Below are positions 54,191 through 63,277 of a stretch of 64,000 nt of DNA, piece after piece. The stretch lies in the NCBI RefSeq assembly GCF_037076465.1, contig NZ_AP028908.1:2728001-2792000 (forward strand), given 5' to 3'. Below the pieces are notes generated by a model. It was not told where the DNA came from and ran no database searches. It saw nothing but the letters and a program-made list of their open reading frames with translations. Both the position numbers and the translations under genes were made by a program. Numbering within the stretch: the first letter of the stretch is position 1; each line of letters opens with the position of its first letter. This stretch comes from Pectobacterium araliae (lineage in GTDB: Bacteria; Pseudomonadota; Gammaproteobacteria; Enterobacterales; Enterobacteriaceae).

Positions 54191-55741
54191 ATGGAATTAA
54201 ATACTTTTGAAAAACAAAAAATTAAAGTCGCTCAGTATCTTCGGATGTCCACTGAGCACCAACAATATTCGTTGCATAATCAAGCTACGTTCATCAAAGA
54301 CTACGCTGATAAACATGACATGCTCATCACTCATACCTATGATGATGCAGGCAAAAGTGGTGTGACAATCTTAGGGCGTGTAGCACTTCAGAAACTCTTA
54401 AACGATGTCATTTACCGCCACATAGAAATACAAGCCGTCCTCGTCTATGACGTAAGCCGATTTGGTCGTTTCCAAGACATTGATGAAGCTGGTTATTACA
54501 GCCATATTCTCAAAATGAATGGGGTTGATGTCATTTTCTGTGCTGAGCATATACCAACAAAAGAGCACCCTCTTGAAGCAATGCTGATGCTGAGTATTAA
54601 ACGCGCAGGAGCTGCGGATCTCAGTAAAAATTTATCAGACAAAGTCTACGCAGGACAGGTCAACCTAATCAAACGTGGCTACCATCAAGGTGGCACTCCG
54701 GGATATGGGTTAAGACGACAACTTATTGATGAAGAACATACCCCAAAAGAAATTTTGTTATTTGGCAGAAGGAAGAGTATTCAAACTGATAGGGTAATTC
54801 TAATTCCTGGTCCGAAAAATGAAAGAAGGATCGTAAATGAAATATATGATATGTTTATTTTTAAAAACATGCCTGAATTTATAATAGCGAGTATATTAAA
54901 TGAAAGAGGAGTAAAGGCAGAAAACGGAACTATCTGGTCAAGATCCAAAATACATCAAATATTAACCAATGAAAAATATATTGGTCATAATGTTTATAAT
55001 AAAACATCTTACAAGCTTAAAAAGAAATTCATAAAAAACCCAGAGTCCGAATGGATAAGGTGCGAAAATTCTTTCACCCCAATAATTTCAAAAAGCAAAT
55101 TCACTTTAGCTAAAGAAATAATAATTTCACGTTCTCATCATCTAACAAACGAACAACTCCTAGATTATTTAAAAAACAGACTTAAAGAAAAGGGAAAACT
55201 TTCTGGAATTATAATTGATGAGGATGATACTGGCCCTTCTAGTTCAGTTTTTAGAAACAGGTTTGGAGGGTTACTACAGGCTTATGAAATCATAGGATAT
55301 AAACCTGAACACGATTATCAATACATCGAAATAAATAAAAACCTTAGAAATTACCATTATATTGAAGTTAATAACTTCCTAAATAAAGTGACTGCACTTA
55401 ACAACATTGCTGATACTAAATCTCATTCACCATTAATATTAATCAACGACACCCTCAGTATTTCATTCATAATAGCGCGTTGTAAAAAATTGCCTTCTGG
55501 CAGATTACGCTGGAAAATAAGGTTTGAGAATTCATTAAAACCTGATGTAAGTATAGTTGTCAGAATGGATAGCATTAATAAAACCCCAGTGGATTATTAT
55601 ATATTCCCTTCTCTGGATATCTTGTTTGAGAGAGTAATACTCTCAGAAAATAATGCATTTCATTTTGATTTTTATCGTTTTGATAATCTGAACGAGCTTT
55701 ATAACATGATAGAAAGAACAGCTATATCGGAGGCTGTATGA
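54191..55741 (+). CDS. Large serine recombinase
   Basis: 516 residues from the ATG at 54191. The resolvase-type catalytic domain has the nucleophile Ser20 in YLRMSTEHQQYSLHNQ, then VYDVSRFGRF. The recombinase domain follows (GGTPGYGLRR, IASILNERGVKAENGTIWS, LTNEKYIGHNVYN). Residues after about 330 form an unusual C-terminal region with no typical zinc-ribbon Cys pairs. The longer frame from 54137 lacks a better start. It ends 4 bp inside the next gene (ATGA), so recombinase and ParB-like proteins are made together. Confidence 0.88.
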   Translation: MELNTFEKQKIKVAQYLRMSTEHQQYSLHNQATFIKDYADKHDMLITHTYDDAGKSGVTILGRVALQKLLNDVIYRHIEIQAVLVYDVSRFGRFQDIDEAGYYSHILKMNGVDVIFCAEHIPTKEHPLEAMLMLSIKRAGAADLSKNLSDKVYAGQVNLIKRGYHQGGTPGYGLRRQLIDEEHTPKEILLFGRRKSIQTDRVILIPGPKNERRIVNEIYDMFIFKNMPEFIIASILNERGVKAENGTIWSRSKIHQILTNEKYIGHNVYNKTSYKLKKKFIKNPESEWIRCENSFTPIISKSKFTLAKEIIISRSHHLTNEQLLDYLKNRLKEKGKLSGIIIDEDDTGPSSSVFRNRFGGLLQAYEIIGYKPEHDYQYIEINKNLRNYHYIEVNNFLNKVTALNNIADTKSHSPLILINDTLSISFIIARCKKLPSGRLRWKIRFENSLKPDVSIVVRMDSINKTPVDYYIFPSLDILFERVILSENNAFHFDFYRFDNLNELYNMIERTAISEAV

Positions 55742-56631
55742 GAAGAGTATCATCTGACAATCATAAAATAGTTTTAGTCGAAATATCATTAATAAAGGTA
55801 TCAAACCCAAGAACAAGAAATAAATTCATTCACAATGGGATAAAAGAAAACATCGAAAAGACAGGGCTAAGAAAGCCAGTTTCTTTAAGAAAGATAAAAG
55901 ACAAAAACTTTGAGTATGCATTAATTTGCGGTCAGGGAAGAATTGAAGCACTGGTTAAATTAGGTGAAACACATGTTCCTGCGATTATCAAAGATGTTGG
56001 TGAGGAAGCAGGATATATTATGAGCCTTGCTGAAAACATTGCCAGGCGAAACCCTAGAACAGTAGAATTATTTGAAGTAGTCAGAGATATGAAATTGCGA
56101 GGCATGTCAGACTCAGAGATTGGAGAGCGTTTGGGCTATTCAAAAAATTGGGTTAATAACATAACTATGCTTCTTTCAAAAGGTGAACAAAAATTTTTAA
56201 CTGCTGTAGAAAATAGAAAAATTCCATTATATTTAGCAGTCGAGTTTGCAAGGAGCAATACAGAAGAATCTCAGCAATTATTTCTTGATGCTTATGAAAA
56301 AGGGTTAATAAAGAGCCGAGATGTTATAAAAATAAGAAACATCCTTGATAGAAGAAGTGAAGGCAATAAAGGCAGTAAAAATATAGAATACATTCACAAT
56401 AAGAATCAGAAAAAGATGTCTCCAGAGGAGTTGATGAACGTTTACCAGGAAAATATTGATAAACATAAATCATTACATGCGAGATCAGAATATGTATTAG
56501 AAAATCTGACACTAATTAAACAGATCATTCAGGAACTTATTTCGCATGATGCCTTCATCCAAATATTGAAGTCAGAAACCTTAAATGACATACCAACATT
56601 AATCATAGAATCAATTCAAAATAGAGGGTAA
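55738..56631 (+). CDS. ParB/RepB-like DNA-binding protein 1
   Basis: 297 residues. The N-terminal ParB domain is present (VSLRKIKD, ALICGQGRIEALVKLG, MSLAENIARRNPRTVELFE: the CTP-binding GxxR-type box is GQGR). A helix-turn-helix follows (MSDSEIGERLGYSKNWVNNI). A C-terminal helical part resembles RepB. It overlaps the recombinase gene by 4 bp. In this setting it may direct the recombinase or segregate an excised circle, and no ParA gene is present. Confidence 0.82.
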   Translation: MRRVSSDNHKIVLVEISLIKVSNPRTRNKFIHNGIKENIEKTGLRKPVSLRKIKDKNFEYALICGQGRIEALVKLGETHVPAIIKDVGEEAGYIMSLAENIARRNPRTVELFEVVRDMKLRGMSDSEIGERLGYSKNWVNNITMLLSKGEQKFLTAVENRKIPLYLAVEFARSNTEESQQLFLDAYEKGLIKSRDVIKIRNILDRRSEGNKGSKNIEYIHNKNQKKMSPEELMNVYQENIDKHKSLHARSEYVLENLTLIKQIIQELISHDAFIQILKSETLNDIPTLIIESIQNRG

Positions 56632-56635
56632 AGAA

Positions 56636-57514
56636 ATGATAAAATTTTGCTTTGGAAAAGAGTTTGTTGATATAGATATACAAAAACTCACGCCGTCAAA
56701 GAATTTAATACCAAACGTCAAGAAAAGTATAAAGTATGCTCAAATTAAAACATCAATAAAAGAAATAGGACTGATAGAGCCAATCATTGTTTATCCAGAA
56801 AACAATGGAAAAACAATAAAAATACTCGATGGTCATTTAAGAGTAGAGGCAATGAAAGAAATTGGTTCAGATAGTATCGCATGTCTTATATCCACCTTGG
56901 ATGATGCATATACACCAAATAAGCATGTAAATAGATTAACCATCATTCAAGAGCAGAAGATGTTAAAGATCGCCATGGAGAGGGTTTCAATAGAAAAATT
57001 AAGCTCTTCATTAGGTATATCTATTGATACACTAAAAGGAAGGTCTAAACTTCTTGATGGGATAGATCCAAAAGTTATTTCTTTGCTATCCGATAAGCAT
57101 ACCCCTAGAGCAATGTTTAATATAATAAAAAAGATGAAGCCAATACGTCAAATAGAAGCCGCTAATATGATGATAAGTTTCGATAACTATAGTAGAAATT
57201 TTGCCCTATCATTGTTGAATGGTACAAAACCAGATTTACTAATCAAAGGAAAAGAAAACTCCTTAACAACATCAGAGACAAGAAAAAACATACAGCGTCT
57301 AGAAAGAGAAATGGCAACAATACAAAATGAAACAAATCGAATAGAAGAAATTTATGGCGCTAACACATTAAAATTTGTCATCGCAAAATCTTATATAAAG
57401 AAATTGCTAGATAACAACAAGGTTTTACACTGGTTAATAGAGCATAATCCAGATTATCTTAAAGAATTAAAAAAAGTATCATCCATAAATTCGTTAGAAA
57501 GAACAAAAACTTAA
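56636..57514 (+). CDS. ParB/RepB-like DNA-binding protein 2
   Basis: 292 residues. The ParB N-domain has IKEIGLIEPIIVYPEN and ILDGHLRVEAMKEIG (GHLR in place of GExR/GQGR). The HTH region is SIEKLSSSLGISIDTLKGRSKLL, followed by a RepB-like C-terminal coiled part. It starts 4 bp after the first ParB-like gene with AGGG upstream. The two are distant paralogues and may form a heteromer. No ParA partner is nearby. Confidence 0.8.
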   Translation: MIKFCFGKEFVDIDIQKLTPSKNLIPNVKKSIKYAQIKTSIKEIGLIEPIIVYPENNGKTIKILDGHLRVEAMKEIGSDSIACLISTLDDAYTPNKHVNRLTIIQEQKMLKIAMERVSIEKLSSSLGISIDTLKGRSKLLDGIDPKVISLLSDKHTPRAMFNIIKKMKPIRQIEAANMMISFDNYSRNFALSLLNGTKPDLLIKGKENSLTTSETRKNIQRLEREMATIQNETNRIEEIYGANTLKFVIAKSYIKKLLDNNKVLHWLIEHNPDYLKELKKVSSINSLERTKT

Positions 57515-57521
57515 TATAATT

Positions 57522-59117
57522 CTAACTTGGCCGATACGTTTTTTTCTTATAAATAAGATCATCTATATCAATCTTACATAGCCTTACATTGTAGCCAAGA
57601 TTAGAAAGCTGACGATAGAAGTTTTTAAGATTTATTTTTGAAAAAAGAGGCAACCCTTTAGGCAATTCGTTTTTTGTCGCTATCGCAAATACTATTTTAT
57701 AATCTTTTGTTTCGGGTCTGAGGTTGAAATCACTCTGTAAATCATCAGGTAGATGAGCGTTTAATTTTTTACGAAACTCTTTGTCACCAACAAATAGTTC
57801 CCCACTTACATATCCTTGTGAAAATAGATGGCTCATACTCTGAGAACCACTATAATACTTAACATGTATAAGTACTTTTCCATCTTTTATCATATCACAA
57901 AACTCTACTTTACTATGCCCTGCACCATGATAAATAAATTTTTGATCCATCAAAAGAAAAGAACTATTCTCAGCACACACACCTTTAATATAATCTTCTT
58001 CATGCTCAAAAGAGTAAGTAGGTAACAATTGGTTATCTTCATAAATAGGGATTTTATTTATTTCATCGTCAATACTTGACAAGAAATTGGTGTCTGCGCA
58101 ATACCAAACACCATTCCTTAATATATAGCTCTTGTCACCACTCTTTATCTCCGCATATAAACACCTATATATTGACCATGACCTTATAGACTCATACTGT
58201 TCATTAAGAGAGTGGATATTCTTATTTTTTAATACATCTATCGTTATATCTAATTTTCTAATCTTACAGTATTCTAAAAAACTTCCAAGTGCTAAAACTG
58301 GATATATAGGACTGTTATTCCTCCTTTCAAAACAATATCCTATCTGTTTTTCCCAATCTACAATTTCCGGTTCACCAATGATAACATCAGTAAAATCTCC
58401 AGAATTAATCAGGTCAACCAATTCAAAGTCAAGGATCTCCACTTCTTCATCATCAGCCTGTTTTATATTGTTTATCCATTCAAATTCGTTTGGTAGAGGT
58501 TTTTTGTAGATTTCAATTATCTTGTCTAGTAGTCCTGTTATCTCGCTAAACGATATGTCAGGGGTAATGACTAAAGCATCTCTTCCAGTTACTTTGTCAC
58601 CAAGCAAGTCTTCTGTGCAAATTCCTGTAAGAGTTGTTAATATATCTAATTCAGAATCAATTTTTAGATTATATATATTAACCTCTCTGGTGCTCTGACT
58701 CCTTGTAAGCAAATTAGTCTCATTGTGATTACCTTTATCTAAACTCCTGATTTTATTTTGCGATATGGAATTTAATGTCACTTTAAGCCCAAATTCTCTG
58801 ACGATGTAATTATCGTTAATTAAATGGTGCCCAGTTCCAAAAGGAAAAACAAACCGTTCCTCTTTGTAATCAATCAACAAAATAGCGCCTGTACTGCTAT
58901 TTTTTCCAAAGATATCATACGGTAAATCGGGTTTTGCAGAGAAAAATAAATCTGCCCATTCAGGTATTTGAGGTTCATAATCCTGTTTAATAAATAAATG
59001 GGCTTTAGCATCTGCCAGTATTAACTCTATAGGTACCTTAACTCTTTCAAGATTAAGTAGCTGATCCAGTTCTTTTGCCGATTTCTTAGCTAGGTAAATT
59101 GAAAGACGCAGCTTCAT
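57522..59117 (-). CDS. DUF6119 / TIGR04141 family protein
   Basis: 531 residues. The N-terminus LRLSIYLAKKSAKELDQLL and GTGHHLINDNYIVREFGLKVTLN fit the sporadically distributed TIGR04141 family. Near residues 405-420, VEFCDMIKDGKVLIHVK gives E405, D408, H418 and K420, followed by SMSHLFSQGYVSGEL. This resembles a nuclease-like core, but a catalytic role is only a suggestion. It begins 22 bp after hxsA on the same strand with GAGGG upstream, so it may share the hxs transcript. Confidence 0.8.
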   Translation of the reverse strand: MKLRLSIYLAKKSAKELDQLLNLERVKVPIELILADAKAHLFIKQDYEPQIPEWADLFFSAKPDLPYDIFGKNSSTGAILLIDYKEERFVFPFGTGHHLINDNYIVREFGLKVTLNSISQNKIRSLDKGNHNETNLLTRSQSTREVNIYNLKIDSELDILTTLTGICTEDLLGDKVTGRDALVITPDISFSEITGLLDKIIEIYKKPLPNEFEWINNIKQADDEEVEILDFELVDLINSGDFTDVIIGEPEIVDWEKQIGYCFERRNNSPIYPVLALGSFLEYCKIRKLDITIDVLKNKNIHSLNEQYESIRSWSIYRCLYAEIKSGDKSYILRNGVWYCADTNFLSSIDDEINKIPIYEDNQLLPTYSFEHEEDYIKGVCAENSSFLLMDQKFIYHGAGHSKVEFCDMIKDGKVLIHVKYYSGSQSMSHLFSQGYVSGELFVGDKEFRKKLNAHLPDDLQSDFNLRPETKDYKIVFAIATKNELPKGLPLFSKINLKNFYRQLSNLGYNVRLCKIDIDDLIYKKKTYRPS

Positions 59118-59139
59118 AAAATACCCTCAGGAAAAATAA

Positions 59140-59796
59140 TTACCTAGCAAGCACATTTAATGAATTCAGCAACTGGGTATCTAACGTTTCAGTGGCTGGT
59201 AAAGGGAGACCTTTATTAATCCGGTATGTTCTTATAGCTGATCGGGTTCCTGGCCCCATAACGCCATCAATGATGCCCTCATAATAGCCTTTATCAAACA
59301 AGGCAAATTGCACACGCATGATAAGCCTGCGTCTTTTTTCCTGATCGGAAGAGACACCATTCATGGAGGTATTGGTATTTTGGCTCGTTCCAGATCTTGA
59401 AGAGCTTACAGAATTTCCGGTTTCAGGACGAAGCGCTCTCGTTGAAGGTGAAGATGCCGCTGGCGAAGACGGTGATGACGTCACTCCTGAACTGCTACTC
59501 CCGGAAGATGAACCACTGCTGCGGGGGTAGTATCGCGTAGCACTACCACCATAATATCCACCACCGGATGAAGAACGGTGAGAGCTGTGCGAACTGTGGC
59601 TACGATGAGAGCTGTGGCTTCGATGACCGGCAATATAAAAAGGCACTTCGGTATTGAGCGGTGCAAGCACAAGGTCGTGATCATTTAATGGAGAGTAGCC
59701 AAACTCTTCAATATTCATCGCGGCATCACTGGCCCACGCCGAGTTATTGAGTGCTAAAAACCCAGGTAATAAAGAGGCTAACTTTAATCTTTTCAT
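59140..59796 (-). CDS. hxsA: His-Xaa-Ser repeat protein HxsA
   Basis: 218 residues with a signal peptide (LASLLPGFLALNNSAWA). After a short segment come six His-x-Ser repeats at residues 58-75 (H58, H61, H64, H67, H70, H73), then a Ser/Gly-rich linker and a C-terminal peptidoglycan-binding-1-like domain (DKGYYEGIIDGVMGPGTRSA). This is the presumed substrate of the radical SAM proteins encoded upstream. The gene overlaps hxsC by 4 bp. It should be exported to the periplasm or cell wall. Confidence 0.9.
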   Translation of the reverse strand: MKRLKLASLLPGFLALNNSAWASDAAMNIEEFGYSPLNDHDLVLAPLNTEVPFYIAGHRSHSSHRSHSSHSSHRSSSGGGYYGGSATRYYPRSSGSSSGSSSSGVTSSPSSPAASSPSTRALRPETGNSVSSSRSGTSQNTNTSMNGVSSDQEKRRRLIMRVQFALFDKGYYEGIIDGVMGPGTRSAIRTYRINKGLPLPATETLDTQLLNSLNVLAR

Positions 59797-60905
59797 AGTA
59801 TTGGTCTCGGCATTTGATGAAAACGGCCTTTTGATGAGGAGAAATAACCAGCACAGGATGATTTTTTACTGCATGGCTCACACGCTTCTGGGTAGTAATT
59901 TTTCCAGTCAGAAATGGATTGTGTTGAATAATCCCACAGAGATTCAGGTAAGTGACACAATGGGTAATTAAATATCACCAACGGGATGCCCGCTCTGTTG
60001 GCCGTGTCGGTAGCTAAGGACAGAGAGGTCGCATACGAATCGTGACTGACAAAAATCTCATCCCAGTTCTTTCTTGCCCAGCCAATAGATTCCAATCCCA
60101 TAATGGAGATCTGACTGATGTTAGAAAAAACCCTGCCAATATATTCCACCACGTCAGCAAGATCGTGGTAATTCGCCTTTGTTGGGATGATCCTTAATTC
60201 AATGTTGATGCCTGAATTCCCCGCGTTAATTAAGCCCTTAACGGTATCCCTGAAAGCCCCATCACTCCCTACAAGATGATCATGAATTTGCTGTCGTGAA
60301 GAATAAAGTGGGATACCAAAGGTGATGTTCATTCTTTTGCTTCGTTCCCTCACCTTTTCAGCAAACCGAGCATCAGCAAACTGTCGACCATTGGTTAATA
60401 CATGCAGAGAGGTATCAGGAGCATTATCAATAACGAAATCAAGAAACGAGAGAAATTCTTCGCCATATAGCAGCGGCTCACCACCACTGACCCCGACAAG
60501 CCCATTAAAGTTAAATGCCGCAATCGCAAGGGCAGACTGTGTAAGAAGCCAGTCATCATTGGGTGTTTTTGGCGGCTGAGAACAGAACAGGCATCGGTTA
60601 TTACATCTTTCCGTCACAAGGACAGTATTATGATTCGCTCTGCGAGACAAAATCACTCTGAGCATATTGCCATTATTCACAACGCCAATATCGCCATCTT
60701 CTACGGACTCGTATAGCTGATTACTGACGATAGAGCCTGCATAATAAGGGGCAGCCGCACCATCATCAAAAGAAGGTTGGATCAGTAAATTTGGCAGAAA
60801 AAACTGTGGGTCAACGGGCTTCTTTTTGCACAGCCGATAGAAACCCATTTCAACCGTGTTTTTTACCGTAAAACGGAAAATATCGTTTCTTAGCACCTCA
60901 GACAT
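59793..60905 (-). CDS. hxsC: His-Xaa-Ser system radical SAM maturase HxsC
   Basis: 370 residues. The radical SAM cluster motif CNNRCLFC (C-x3-C-x2-C) lies near residue 100, followed by GLVGVSGGEPLLYGEEF. The C-terminal CEPCSKKSSCAG is a short SPASM-like Cys set. It probably installs a modification on the His-x-Ser repeats of HxsA. The start overlaps hxsB by 8 bp. Confidence 0.9.
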   Translation of the reverse strand: MSEVLRNDIFRFTVKNTVEMGFYRLCKKKPVDPQFFLPNLLIQPSFDDGAAAPYYAGSIVSNQLYESVEDGDIGVVNNGNMLRVILSRRANHNTVLVTERCNNRCLFCSQPPKTPNDDWLLTQSALAIAAFNFNGLVGVSGGEPLLYGEEFLSFLDFVIDNAPDTSLHVLTNGRQFADARFAEKVRERSKRMNITFGIPLYSSRQQIHDHLVGSDGAFRDTVKGLINAGNSGINIELRIIPTKANYHDLADVVEYIGRVFSNISQISIMGLESIGWARKNWDEIFVSHDSYATSLSLATDTANRAGIPLVIFNYPLCHLPESLWDYSTQSISDWKNYYPEACEPCSKKSSCAGYFSSSKGRFHQMPRPIL

Positions 60906-62292
60906 AAGCCCACCTTTTCAGCATCGTTGCGGTAGGCCCATCCTGAGCAATCGCATTCATCAGGAACCGGAACATTCCCTTATGATATTGGCAGAAGATG
61001 GAGCGGCTTCTGTCGCCTACAGGCTCTCCCTGAACACTGATGTTCTGGCAAGGATCTGCTCCACAAAATGGCTGGTAAGCACAGGTATCACAACCCGGTA
61101 GAGCGAAATTGAACGATGAACTCAGGACTGACTGATAGTAAGGGCTTTGAGAAAAAGACAATCCTGAAACAGCCCCGGCACTAAAATCTGCATCTGCATT
61201 CACCTTCTGAAGCATTCTACTTTCGTCGCTGCCATAAACACGGCCATCATAGTTAAAGAGAATACAGTTCAATACGACGCCGCTGGGAGATTTCAGATCG
61301 GCATAGCCACTAAAACCAGGATTGAAAATCCGCTTTAAATGTATCGCGGCTGAGTGTTCAACCACAGCAGTGCCTTTCTGGTTATGCCACAGAATTTCGT
61401 CAATCAACGCGGTGTAAAAGTCGAAATATTCCTGCATCGAGAAAGTGAAACTTTCTTTATGGGCAAATCCGTAGGGGCTAACAGGTCTGACAAAGATATC
61501 CGTCAAGCCTAATCCCAGATGGGCATCAATGATTGAACCCGGATGTTGGATCAATGCCTTGGTAACGGTCGTGACTGTCGCCACGCGACCTGCGCCAAGC
61601 TGCTCTCGCACCGCCAGCATCCCCGCAACGGCTTTTGAATAGGATTTACCTTCGGCAAGGAGACGGTTTTTATTGTGGATATCCTCACCACCGTCCAGAG
61701 AAACGGAGAACGTGATATTGCGATCTTTAACCCAATCCATCATGGACGATTCAAGCAGTGAAAGCGTTGTGGCAATCACCATTTCAAAGCATTGCTGGCC
61801 CAGCGTTCTCTCACACTCAGCGTATATTTCCTGGATCAGATCAAACCGGAGTAAAGGCTCCCCGCCCTGCACTTCTATTTTATAGGGAGGAGAAGACAGT
61901 TTTTTAATGGTCTGAACGATATCAGGGATAAGAAGCGGATCAAGATCGTAACCTTCAGCACCGATTGCTGCCCGGCTGACCTGACAATACTTGCAGGTAT
62001 GATCGCACCGCAATGTTGGCACAATCATGAAAATCGGTCTGACAGCCAGATCGCTCATCAGCCGTTTAGCAAATCCTGAACTGAGTGAAGCAGAAGCCAA
62101 GCCTTCGGAAGCCTCGTCGGCAATGAATAGCTTACTTTCCAGAATCTCACTAGACCGGAACTCCGGCGACCATTTATTGCAGGAAAGGCTTTCTAATTCA
62201 TCGTTAGTGATGAAGTGATGAAAACCAGCCAGATTGCTGATGAATACCCTGCCATCATTCAACCTGTCAAAGTTAAATGGCATTGGCTTCAT
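60898..62292 (-). CDS. hxsB: His-Xaa-Ser system radical SAM maturase HxsB
   Basis: 464 residues. The radical SAM motif CDHTCKYC lies near residue 95, with VQGGEPLLRFDL next. A C-terminal SPASM domain follows (CDTCAYQPFCGADPC and a late CQYH) for auxiliary Fe-S clusters. An N-terminal ~75-residue domain may bind the substrate or HxsD. Overlaps hxsD by 4 bp. Confidence 0.92.
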   Translation of the reverse strand: MKPMPFNFDRLNDGRVFISNLAGFHHFITNDELESLSCNKWSPEFRSSEILESKLFIADEASEGLASASLSSGFAKRLMSDLAVRPIFMIVPTLRCDHTCKYCQVSRAAIGAEGYDLDPLLIPDIVQTIKKLSSPPYKIEVQGGEPLLRFDLIQEIYAECERTLGQQCFEMVIATTLSLLESSMMDWVKDRNITFSVSLDGGEDIHNKNRLLAEGKSYSKAVAGMLAVREQLGAGRVATVTTVTKALIQHPGSIIDAHLGLGLTDIFVRPVSPYGFAHKESFTFSMQEYFDFYTALIDEILWHNQKGTAVVEHSAAIHLKRIFNPGFSGYADLKSPSGVVLNCILFNYDGRVYGSDESRMLQKVNADADFSAGAVSGLSFSQSPYYQSVLSSSFNFALPGCDTCAYQPFCGADPCQNISVQGEPVGDRSRSIFCQYHKGMFRFLMNAIAQDGPTATMLKRWAYV

Positions 62293-62564
62293 TCAGTCAG
62301 CCTCGCATCAATGCTTCTTAGCACAGTGGAGATGATTGAAGCCCTGATATGTCCGGTATGGCTTTGATGAGCTTCGCGGAGCTTGTAATCATTCAGGAGG
62401 CGTTCAAATTCAAACTTGATGGTGTCGTCAAAGGACTCAAAAGAGACGATCCAGTCGTTGTCATCTGCCCCCAGTTGCCACCTTGTGTAAGCAGACATCC
62501 AATACAAACTATTTCTCACCACCCACTCAGAATGGTTTGTTTTTTCTATAGTTTTTATAAACAT
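62289..62564 (-). CDS. hxsD: His-Xaa-Ser system protein HxsD
   Basis: 91 residues. The pattern YWMSAYTRWQLGADDNDWIVSFES is that of HxsD: small, with a region reminiscent of the peptide-recognition folds found near radical SAM maturases. It is the first gene of the operon hxsD-hxsB-hxsC-hxsA and may be the substrate-docking partner of HxsB/HxsC. Confidence 0.85.
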   Translation of the reverse strand: MFIKTIEKTNHSEWVVRNSLYWMSAYTRWQLGADDNDWIVSFESFDDTIKFEFERLLNDYKLREAHQSHTGHIRASIISTVLRSIDARLTE

Positions 62565-62809
62565 TGCTGTCCTGTCTAATTAATAACAATTTAAAAAATT
62601 ACAGATGTAAAATATTTTTATGCTAATGATTTTTTTAAATACTGAATATACGATATAGCCCTACTATTTAAAAAGATCCACCTGAGAGTTAAAAAATAAT
62701 TAATCCAATAGCATTGAACAACAAAATGATAGCAAGATAATAATATCTAAATGGTATGTTTTTGCTTAGCTCGAATTAAATTGATGAGCATGTTACATAC
62801 AGGTGGATA
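62565..62809. promoter_or_regulatory. hxs promoter region
   Basis: 245 very A+T-rich bases upstream of hxsD. They must hold the operon promoter; no clear boxes or operator are seen. Confidence 0.35.
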
Positions 62810-62923
62810 GATCAGTGCAGAGCGTTGCCCTACGCCGTGATCGAGACCAAACAGCCACAGGTCAAAGAAATTCTGACGTTCATCCTCTGGGAAAGACTCG
62901 ACTGGCTGTATCAGGATTTTCAT
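62810..62923 (+). repeat. Right copy of the junction repeat (putative attR)
   Basis: Partner of 53813-53926. The first 18 bases are identical in the two copies. Confidence 0.6.
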
Positions 62924-62950
62924 GCAGAAGAAGGGATTAGCACACAGTAA
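62810..62950 (+). pseudogene. Headless copy of the small target gene (putative attR side)
   Basis: The frame reads DQCRALPYAVIETKQPQVKE and on to the TAA at 62948-62950, but has no start codon or ribosome site in front. It matches the 3' part of the gene at 53774-53935 (114 bp aligned, 11 differences). It is longer at the end (HAEEGISTQ), probably the original end of the target gene. Confidence 0.6.
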
Positions 62951-63277
62951 TGATGTGAAACGCCGCAATCCTTTTTTCCCAGACGCCAATCCGCAGATCC
63001 TTCTTGATAATGGTCAATCTTCTATTGGCCATTATCATAAATTAAAAATAATTAGCATTAATATAATGACAATTATTATATATACAATGAAAATAATAAA
63101 CGATTAACACAAAAGCACTATAAATAAAAACATATAAAAATCAATCAATAAGAAAAAAACAATAAAATAAATACTAAAACCCCTCATGATAAGTATAATT
63201 AATCATGACCATCTTCATTAGAAATAAATGACATTAAAAACCGCCATTAACCGATAGTTAATTATTGGAGTTATAAA
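62951..63277. other. A+T-rich gap without a gene
   Basis: About 330 bp, nearly all A/T. No gene or terminator is recognised. It holds the promoter of the following gene. Confidence 0.35.

Larger units (their letters stand above)
53813..62827 (+). mobile_element. Putative 9-kb integrative element with serine recombinase and hxs genes
   Basis: Bounded by two copies of the same small-gene 3' end. It contains a large serine recombinase, two ParB-like genes, DUF6119 and hxsDBCA. The left copy joins an intact gene, the right copy is headless, as expected when an element brings its own gene end and displaces the original. Confidence 0.5.

Noticed and set aside
59570..59640. Short-period DNA repeat in hxsA considered as CRISPR or a satellite
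   Set aside because: It is explained by the His-x-Ser codons of HxsA; no spacer pattern exists.
53813..62923. Treating the junction repeats as a simple exact att duplication
   Set aside because: The copies differ at 11 of 114 bases; only the first 18 are identical, so the duplicate must come from a substitute gene end and not from a long exact repeat.
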